64,000 nucleotides of DNA from the NCBI GenBank assembly GCA_019912315.1, contig JAIOJA010000076.1, forward strand, positions 104,394 through 168,393, written 5' to 3'. Under the pieces are notes generated by a model. It was not told the origin of the DNA, ran no database searches, and saw only the letters and a list, made by a program, of their open reading frames with translations. Position numbers and translations under genes: made by a program. Of this stretch, positions 58,414 through 64,000 are shown one piece after another (the first letter of the stretch is position 1; each line of letters begins with the position of its first letter). The stretch comes from Planctomycetota bacterium. GTDB taxonomy: Bacteria > Planctomycetota > UBA8742 > UBA2392.

Positions 58414-59946
58414 ATGCCCGACCGGCTATTTGCCAGAACCTACCATCAGCAGACCAAGTACCACCCGTCTTCCATCGGGGCGGGACACCAGATCGACTGG
58501 GAAAACCCGCCGGAGCAGTTCAAGGAATACGCCGGTGCCCCGAAGTTCGACTTGCGCCCTTACCTGCCGAACGCGGAAACCGAAACATGGCAGGCCTTGC
58601 CCGCCCTCAACGACCCGGACGGCACGTTCTCGCTGCCTCAGTTGTCCAAGCTGCTGTTCGCTACCAACGGGATAACCGCTGTCATGCTGCAAGGCGGGCA
58701 GAAGCACTACTTCCGTGCCGCGCCCAGCGCCGGGGCCCTCTACCCGACCGACCTGTACCTGGCCGTTCGCGGCCACGCCGACCTGCCGGACGGCATCTTC
58801 TACTACCACGCGCGCGAACACACGCTGCTTGAGGTCTATCCGCGGGGGCTGGGGCCTGAGGGCGACGAGTTGTTCCGTAAACTCGCCGCCGCGTGCTTTG
58901 ATGACCGGGCCGTGGCGAGCGCATCCGTTGCCGTGATCGCGACGGCCGTGTTCTGGCGCTCCGCCTGGCGGTACGGGGCGCGGGCCTACCGGCGCTGCCT
59001 GCTGGACAGCGGGCACGTGATCGGAAATTTCGACATCATCGCGCCGCGCCTGGGCATCGCCTGCACGATCGTCGGCGGATTCGTGGACAGCGAAGTCGCC
59101 GCCCTGCTGGCGATTCCCGAAGCCAGGGAAGGCGTGCTGGGCGTCCTGCCACTACACGACCTGGATGACCGGGACGACATCAACCCGGGCCCGTCGGCGC
59201 GCGCGTCATCCAGCACCGAGCCCAAACCCGAAGCGGACGAAATTCTGAGCATCCACACGGCCGGGGCGATCCGCCGCAAGGACGCGCCTGCTCCGGGTGC
59301 CGCGAATGACGACGATCTGCTTCCGAGCGACAAATACGCGTTCGCGCCCGGCGTCAAGCTGAAGCCGAGCGACGAGGACCTGAACGACCAGATCGAAATC
59401 GCCATCCTGCGCCGCCGCAGCACCCGCGTATTCACGGGCGAGCCCCTGAAGCTGACTGAACTCGCGGACATGCTGGCTTTCGCCTATCGTCCCGACCTGC
59501 GCCTGCCACCGGAGGCCGGCCCGGTCTACTTCGACAAGTCGCTGCTGGAAACTTTTGTTGTGGTGAACGCGGTCGAAGGTGTCGCGCCCGGCGTGTACCA
59601 CTTCGCCCCGAACTTCATGGAACTGCTGACAGTTCGCAAGGGGCCCGTGCGCCGCGAGATCTACCACCTGGCGCTGGGCCAGGAGCTCGCCCGTGACGCC
59701 GGCGCCGTGCTGATCCACACCGCCGACCTTGATGCGGCCACCAGGCGCTACGGCAGCCGGGCCTATCGCTACCTGCACCTCGACGCCGGTCACCTTGGCC
59801 AGCGCCTGAATGTCGCGGCGATTCGTATAAACGCGGGCGTAAGCGGAATCGGCGGCTTCTTCGACGACGAAGTGAATGAACTGCTGAACATCCCGGAGAA
59901 AGAACTTTGCGTCTACATTACGTGCCTCGGGCGCGCGGCGAATTGA
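58414..59946 (+). CDS. Double nitroreductase-fold (SagB-type dehydrogenase) protein
   Basis: A 510-residue protein of two nitroreductase-like domains (about 50-270 and 325-505). The first carries FRAAPSAGALYPTDLYLAV, a SagB/McbC flavin-site signature; the second begins ILRRRSTRVFTG but lacks the APSAGALYP segment. SagB-type flavoenzymes oxidise azoline rings in RiPP maturation, but such proteins occur elsewhere. GGAGAG precedes the ATG at 58414. It is followed after 6 bases by an M16 peptidase gene. No YcaO or precursor peptide is visible. Confidence 0.85.
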   Translation: MPDRLFARTYHQQTKYHPSSIGAGHQIDWENPPEQFKEYAGAPKFDLRPYLPNAETETWQALPALNDPDGTFSLPQLSKLLFATNGITAVMLQGGQKHYFRAAPSAGALYPTDLYLAVRGHADLPDGIFYYHAREHTLLEVYPRGLGPEGDELFRKLAAACFDDRAVASASVAVIATAVFWRSAWRYGARAYRRCLLDSGHVIGNFDIIAPRLGIACTIVGGFVDSEVAALLAIPEAREGVLGVLPLHDLDDRDDINPGPSARASSSTEPKPEADEILSIHTAGAIRRKDAPAPGAANDDDLLPSDKYAFAPGVKLKPSDEDLNDQIEIAILRRRSTRVFTGEPLKLTELADMLAFAYRPDLRLPPEAGPVYFDKSLLETFVVVNAVEGVAPGVYHFAPNFMELLTVRKGPVRREIYHLALGQELARDAGAVLIHTADLDAATRRYGSRAYRYLHLDAGHLGQRLNVAAIRINAGVSGIGGFFDDEVNELLNIPEKELCVYITCLGRAAN

Positions 59947-59952
59947 GCAGAC

Positions 59953-61257
59953 ATGGTCACCACGAAACAGAAGTACGAGACGATCCGCAGCAAACCCTTG
60001 CAGGAGGTGCGTTACGAAGCCGTGCTGGATTGCGGCATGAAGCTGTTGTTCGCGCCGCGCCCCGGCTACAGCAAGAAGATCGCCTTTGTCGTGGCCGACT
60101 ACGGCAGCATTGACAACGCCTGGCGCCGCGACGACAGGCGCGTCACAACACCCGACGGCATCGCGCACTTCCTTGAGCACATGGTGTTCAAGAAATCCCA
60201 CGGCGACCTGACCGACGTGTTTGCGGCGCGCGGCGCTTACGTGAACGCCCACACCAGCCACACCCAGACGGCCTACTATTTCGAATGCACGGAGAGGTTC
60301 GACGACAACCTCGACACGCTGCTTGAGCTGGCCCTGACGCCCTACTTCACGAAGAAGCTGGTCGACATTGAGCGCGACATCATCGTCCAGGAAATCCGGC
60401 AGTACAACGACAACGCGAGCTGGTCCGGCTTTCAGCAGATGATGGAGTGCCTGTACGTCAAGCACGCCCTGCGCATTGACATCGCCGGCACTGCAGAAAC
60501 CGTTGCGCGTATCACGCCCGACCTGCTGAACATGTGCCACGGGACGTTCTATCACCCGAGTAACCTGACGCTTGTTGTAAGCGGAGATTTCCCGCGCGAG
60601 GGGTTGCTGGCGCTTGCGAACTCGCTGGCCGGCAAGTGGGCGCCGAAAACGCCGCGCCCCCGTGTCACCCGCGAGCGCCCCGTCGAGCCCGCGCGCATCC
60701 AACAGCACAAACGTGTCAAGCACATGTACGTCACACGCCCGCGCCTGATGCTCGGGTTCAAGGACGCCCGCCAGCCGAAGGGCGGCAAGATGACGCACCG
60801 CGACGTCCTGACATCCATCGCCCTCGACGCCATGTTCAGCAAGGAAAGCGAAGCCTACGAAGACCTGTACGGTCGGCGCCTGATCGGCGGCGACTTCGGC
60901 GCCACCTATGACGCCGAGGATGATTTCGGCTACGCGGTCATCGGCGGGGAAACACCCGACGCGGCAGCCCTTGAGGCCGAGTTGCTGCGCATCATCGAGC
61001 GCGCCCGCAAGAACGGCATCGACCCGAAGGACATTGAGCGCAAACGCCGCAAGCAGCTTGGCGCCTTTCTGCGCGCCTTCAACGACCCTGAGGAAACCGC
61101 CTACGCCTACATGACCGCCATGAGCCAGCGCAGCGAACTGTTTGATATTCCCGGCATGATCGAGAACGCCGGCGTGTCCCAGGTGAACCGCCGCATCCGT
61201 GAGTTGCTGACCCCTGACAACTACGCCGTCAGCATCATCGCGCCGGCGACTAAGTAG
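59953..61257 (+). CDS. M16 zinc peptidase, YfmH-like
   Basis: A 434-residue peptidase with the inverted zinc motif HFLEH (near residue 74) and the downstream Glu of DIIVQEIRQYND. The YGSIDN, TPDGIAHFLEHMVFK and DIAGTAETVARIT segments match YfmH-type proteins, associated with EF-P modification in Firmicutes. It is probably cytoplasmic; no signal peptide. It is translationally close to the SagB-like gene, so the pair may act together, which is inference. It overlaps the convergent TfoX-N gene by 8 bases. Confidence 0.88.
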   Translation: MVTTKQKYETIRSKPLQEVRYEAVLDCGMKLLFAPRPGYSKKIAFVVADYGSIDNAWRRDDRRVTTPDGIAHFLEHMVFKKSHGDLTDVFAARGAYVNAHTSHTQTAYYFECTERFDDNLDTLLELALTPYFTKKLVDIERDIIVQEIRQYNDNASWSGFQQMMECLYVKHALRIDIAGTAETVARITPDLLNMCHGTFYHPSNLTLVVSGDFPREGLLALANSLAGKWAPKTPRPRVTRERPVEPARIQQHKRVKHMYVTRPRLMLGFKDARQPKGGKMTHRDVLTSIALDAMFSKESEAYEDLYGRRLIGGDFGATYDAEDDFGYAVIGGETPDAAALEAELLRIIERARKNGIDPKDIERKRRKQLGAFLRAFNDPEETAYAYMTAMSQRSELFDIPGMIENAGVSQVNRRIRELLTPDNYAVSIIAPATK

Positions 61258-61585
61258 CCTTGCGCTTCTTGCAGTTCGCGATCTTCACGGAATGCCGCGA
61301 CCAGTCGGCAAGCACGGACCGGTCTTCCAGTACATCCGCCGGCACGCTCCAGTACCCGTTCATGAATTGCCCTTCCCAGGGCTCAAAGGCGTGGCTGCCG
61401 GCGGTTTCGAAACGCGGGCGGCTCGTGTCGTCGACCTTCAGGTACAACTCGTCGTTGGCCACCAGGGCAAAGAACTTGTCGCCAAGGTAGATGCCCGCGC
61501 CGCCGAACATCCGGCGACTGCTGGCCTCACCCAGCGTCGCGAACTGCTCCAGAACGTACTTCAGGAATTCTTCACTGACCGCCAT
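61250..61585 (-). CDS. TfoX N-terminal domain protein
   Basis: A 111-residue protein with the TfoX_N fold: the RRMFGGAGIYLGDKFFALVANDELYLKVDD segment and the YWSVPADVLEDRSVLADWSRHSV tail. TfoX proteins affect competence in some bacteria, but these short stand-alone forms have no known function. Start at 61585 after GGGGGA. A longer frame into 63199 is antisense to the YyaL-like gene and is rejected. Confidence 0.88.
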   Translation of the reverse strand: MAVSEEFLKYVLEQFATLGEASSRRMFGGAGIYLGDKFFALVANDELYLKVDDTSRPRFETAGSHAFEPWEGQFMNGYWSVPADVLEDRSVLADWSRHSVKIANCKKRKAT

Positions 61586-61618
61586 GGCGTCCCCCGCACG
61601 GGAGTATAGGTTACCAGC

Positions 61619-63697
61619 ATGAGCAAAAAGCCGAACGCCCTGGTCCATGAGGCCAGTCCCTATCTGCTGCAGCACGCCTATAACCCTGTCGATTGGATGC
61701 CGTGGGGCGAAGCCGCGTTTGACAAGGCCCGGCGCGAGGACAAGCCGGTCTTTCTCTCCATCGGTTACGCCACCTGCCACTGGTGCCACGTCATGGAGCA
61801 CGAGAGTTTCGAGAACGACAAGATCGCCGAGTACATGAATGAGCACTTCGTCAGCATCAAGGTGGACCGCGAGGAACGCCCCGATATCGACGCCGTCTAT
61901 ATGGCCGTCACGCAGGGGCTGAACGAAGGGCGCGGCGGCTGGCCCATGAGCGTGTGGCTGACGCCCGACAGGCAGCCGATGACCGCGGGCACGTACTTCC
62001 CGCCCGAAGATCGCCACGGCCGTACCGGATTTCTCAGCGTTTTGAAGCGCATGGTCGAGCTGTGGAAAACCGAGCGTGACAAGCTGGTCCAGCAGGCCGC
62101 GGACATCACCGACTGGCTGCGCAAACAGGGCGCGCAGGAAACCGGCGGCGAGCTTGTTGACGCCATCCTGAACCAGAACTTCGAGCACATGAAGTTGAGC
62201 TTCGACGAGCGATACGGCGGTTTCGACCGCGCGCCGAAGTTCCCCACGCCGCACCGGGTGCAGGCCCTGTTGCGCCATCACCTGCACAGCGGCGACGCCG
62301 ACGCGCTGCGCATGGCCGAGGTCACGCTGGATAACATGGCGCGCGGCGGCATCTACGACCACGTCGGCGGCGGGTTTCACCGGTACTCGACCGACCGCGA
62401 GTGGCTGACGCCGCACTTCGAAAAAATGCTGTATGACCAGGCGCTGCTGATGCACGCCTGCCTTGACCTGTTCCAGATCACCGGCAACGGGCGCTGGAGC
62501 GACGTCGTACGCGATATAGCCGCCTATGTGCTGCGGGACCTTCGCGACGAAGCCGGCGGTTTTCACTCGGCCGAGGACGCCGACAGCGAAGGCGAAGAAG
62601 GCAAGTTCTACGTCTGGACCATGGACGAACTGGGCCGCGTGCTGGGCGAAGACGCCGAGCTCGCGGGCTATGTGTGGGGCTGTGAGGAGCGCGGCAACTA
62701 CTTTGATGAAAGCACGCGCGAGCGCACCGGCGCGAACATTCTGCACCTGCCCCGCGGGCTTGCGGAAAGCGCGAAGCAGCGCGGGATCACGGAAGACGAC
62801 TTGCGCCGCCGTGTAGGTGAGTGGCGCGGCAAATTGTTCGACGCGCGCGCGAAACGCGAGCGCCCCTTGCTTGACGACAAGGTCGTGACCGACTGGAACG
62901 GGCTGATGATCGGCGCCATGGCACGCGCGGGCGCCGTGCTGGACCAACCCGAATACCTGAAAGCCGCGCAGGAAGCCGCCGACTTTGTGTTGACGAAAAT
63001 GGTCAGCAACGGCCGCCTGCTGCATCGTTACCGTTCCACAGGGCGTGATGGCGACGCTCGAGCCGGTATCAAGGGCTACGCCGAAGACTACGCGTTTTTG
63101 CTGAACGGGCTGTTTGAGTTGTACGGCGCCGATTTCAACGCGCGCTGGCTGAAAGAGGCCGATCGCCTGTCCGGTGAAATGTTGCGCCTGTTCCAGCACG
63201 ACAACGGACTGCTGTACACCCAGGGCGAAGACGAAGAGGACCGCATGATCGCGGCCAACACCAATGTCTTCGACGGTGCGATTCCTTCAGGCAACTCGGC
63301 CGGCGCGTACGCGCTGTTGCGCCTCGGGCGTCTGTTGCAGAAGCAGGACTACGTCGCCGCCGGCAACCGGATTCTGGAAGCCATGGCGCCGCGCCTTGCC
63401 GATATGCCCACGGCTCATGCCTATGGGCTGCTGGCACTGGAGTGGCGCTTGCTGCCCACGCGGGAAATTGTGGTCGCGGCGGACGCTGAGTCGGCGAAGC
63501 CATTTGTTGACGAGTTGCGCGGACGCTTCCTGCCGCGCACCGTGGTCGCCCTGAACGACAGCGACGCGGTTCGTGCACTCGTGCCGTTTCTGGCGAGTCA
63601 GCGCGAAGTGAACGGCAAGCCCGCCGTGTATGTCTGCGAAAACTACGCCTGTCAGGCTCCCGTAACCACCCCGCACGCCCTGCGCGAAGTGCTTTAG
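61619..63697 (+). CDS. Thioredoxin-domain protein YyaL / SSP411-like
   Basis: A 692-residue protein. The N-terminal thioredoxin-like domain carries CHWCHVME near residue 58, after the family-typical [13 protein letters not shown] head. The remainder is an alpha/alpha-toroid like AGE-family or glucoamylase-type folds, with [13 protein letters not shown] and [11 protein letters not shown] signatures. Widespread, function poorly known. It is divergent from the TfoX-N gene by 33 bases. Confidence 0.92.
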   Translation: MSKKPNALVHEASPYLLQHAYNPVDWMPWGEAAFDKARREDKPVFLSIGYATCHWCHVMEHESFENDKIAEYMNEHFVSIKVDREERPDIDAVYMAVTQGLNEGRGGWPMSVWLTPDRQPMTAGTYFPPEDRHGRTGFLSVLKRMVELWKTERDKLVQQAADITDWLRKQGAQETGGELVDAILNQNFEHMKLSFDERYGGFDRAPKFPTPHRVQALLRHHLHSGDADALRMAEVTLDNMARGGIYDHVGGGFHRYSTDREWLTPHFEKMLYDQALLMHACLDLFQITGNGRWSDVVRDIAAYVLRDLRDEAGGFHSAEDADSEGEEGKFYVWTMDELGRVLGEDAELAGYVWGCEERGNYFDESTRERTGANILHLPRGLAESAKQRGITEDDLRRRVGEWRGKLFDARAKRERPLLDDKVVTDWNGLMIGAMARAGAVLDQPEYLKAAQEAADFVLTKMVSNGRLLHRYRSTGRDGDARAGIKGYAEDYAFLLNGLFELYGADFNARWLKEADRLSGEMLRLFQHDNGLLYTQGEDEEDRMIAANTNVFDGAIPSGNSAGAYALLRLGRLLQKQDYVAAGNRILEAMAPRLADMPTAHAYGLLALEWRLLPTREIVVAADAESAKPFVDELRGRFLPRTVVALNDSDAVRALVPFLASQREVNGKPAVYVCENYACQAPVTTPHALREVL

Positions 63698-63785
63698 CCC
63701 TGACAGGGGCGACATAGGCTGCTCACGATTTGCCTCTCGCAATGGTCGCAAAGTACGCAAAACCCCGGCAGGGGCGGCATAAGCC
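63697..63785. repeat. Imperfect direct repeat of GGCAGGGGCG words
   Basis: CCCTGACAGGGGCGACATAG (63698 onwards) and CCCCGGCAGGGGCGGCATAA (63763 onwards) match at most positions and are about 65 bases apart, each with a small CCCTG/CAGGGG hairpin. GCAAAGTACGCAAA lies between. Confidence 0.6.
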
Positions 63786-64000
63786 GACTATTTCAAAATA
63801 ATCGGATCGGCCCCGCATAAGGCTTTCCGGTCAGCGGACACTCGATCGAGACAAATTCGAGCGACCGTTTTGCGACATCGAACGGAGTAAGTAAGGGGGA
63901 AAGGCAAACCCCGAAACCCGGGACGCAGAACTCGCATGCACGACCTGCCATCAGAAGCAGAACTCTTCGCCGGCCGCATGAAAGACGGCTCGCGTCCCCC
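63786..64000. other. Right-edge region, no certain gene
   Basis: An ATG at 63936 opens a plus-strand frame (MHDLPSEAELFAGRMKDG) that runs off the edge and may be the start of a gene. On the minus strand a frame entering from the right edge ends at 63790 with FVSIECPLTGKPYAGPIRLF. Neither is convincing alone, and they overlap. Confidence 0.25.

Noticed and set aside
61586..63199. Long N-terminal extension of the TfoX-N frame
   Set aside because: It is antisense to the thioredoxin-domain gene; the real start has a ribosome-binding site at 61585 and matches family length.

Overview
The window is a GC-rich chromosomal segment of a Gram-negative-type bacterium, most likely a member of the Planctomycetota. 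I infer this from gene style, not from a marker gene: many small lipoproteins and secreted proteins of unknown function, two Ser/Thr kinases (one with a DWG activation motif), an ECF sigma factor next to an anti-sigma/FecR-like protein, PQQ-type propellers, MORN, HEAT, TPR and Sel1 repeat proteins, a squalene-cyclase-like repeat protein with a TonB-like N-terminus, and giant TPR-transglutaminase proteins. Genes are dense on both strands with short gaps. There are no rRNA genes, tRNAs, CRISPR arrays, transposases or phage genes that I could find. Layout: 1-3.4 kb holds a gene tail, a HAD phosphatase, a small membrane protein, a secreted charged protein and a lipoprotein metallopeptidase. 3.5-7.5 kb is a molybdate transporter (modABC) convergent with leucyl aminopeptidase. 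7.6-15.1 kb is a tandem pair of about 1,200-residue TPR/transglutaminase-like secreted proteins, the second with its catalytic Cys replaced. 15.2-15.6 kb is a tmRNA gene (ssrA) with promoter, tag frame, encoded CCA and terminator. 15.8-25.3 kb holds a sialidase-fold lipoprotein, a Rid/HAD pair, a probably frameshifted gene, sigma/anti-sigma genes, a MORN protein and a PQQ-propeller protein. 25.4-31.6 kb (minus strand) holds a flavoprotein, a membrane protein, a QueD-like enzyme, a ParE/RelE toxin-antitoxin pair, pheS, a DUF5615/DUF433 toxin-antitoxin pair, a duplicated 5' fragment of pheS, a pseudopilin-like protein and a kinase. 31.8-37.5 kb holds an acyl-CoA dehydrogenase, a large unknown membrane protein, a lipoprotein and a PAS protein. 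37.8-46.7 kb (plus strand) holds a surface propeller/Ig protein, a HEAT-vWA protein, a pseudouridine synthase, a protease-like fold without catalytic residues, and a membrane-anchored kinase. 46.8-52.5 kb is an arginine/polyamine group: agmatinase, pyruvoyl-dependent arginine decarboxylase, two envelope proteins and a DDAH/arginine-deiminase-fold enzyme. 52.5-58.3 kb holds small membrane proteins, a TIM-barrel isomerase, an FHA protein, a paired membrane-protein operon, a monooxygenase, a Sel1 lipoprotein and a coiled-coil protein. 58.4-63.7 kb holds a double nitroreductase/SagB-like protein followed at once by a YfmH-like M16 peptidase, a TfoX-N protein and a YyaL/SSP411 thioredoxin-domain protein. 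How the genes work together: modABC imports molybdate; PvlArgDC plus agmatinase convert arginine to agmatine and then putrescine plus urea; tmRNA rescues stalled ribosomes; the sigma/anti-sigma pair and the kinases suggest envelope-linked signalling, and one canonical GGAAC-N16-CGTC promoter is visible upstream of a lipoprotein. The strongest structural oddity is the DUF5615/DUF433 cassette between a partial, diverged copy of the pheS 5' region and the intact pheS. This resembles integration into the 5' end of an essential gene with restoration of that end. A second recurring theme is long intergenic hairpins built from short iterated words at gene ends.
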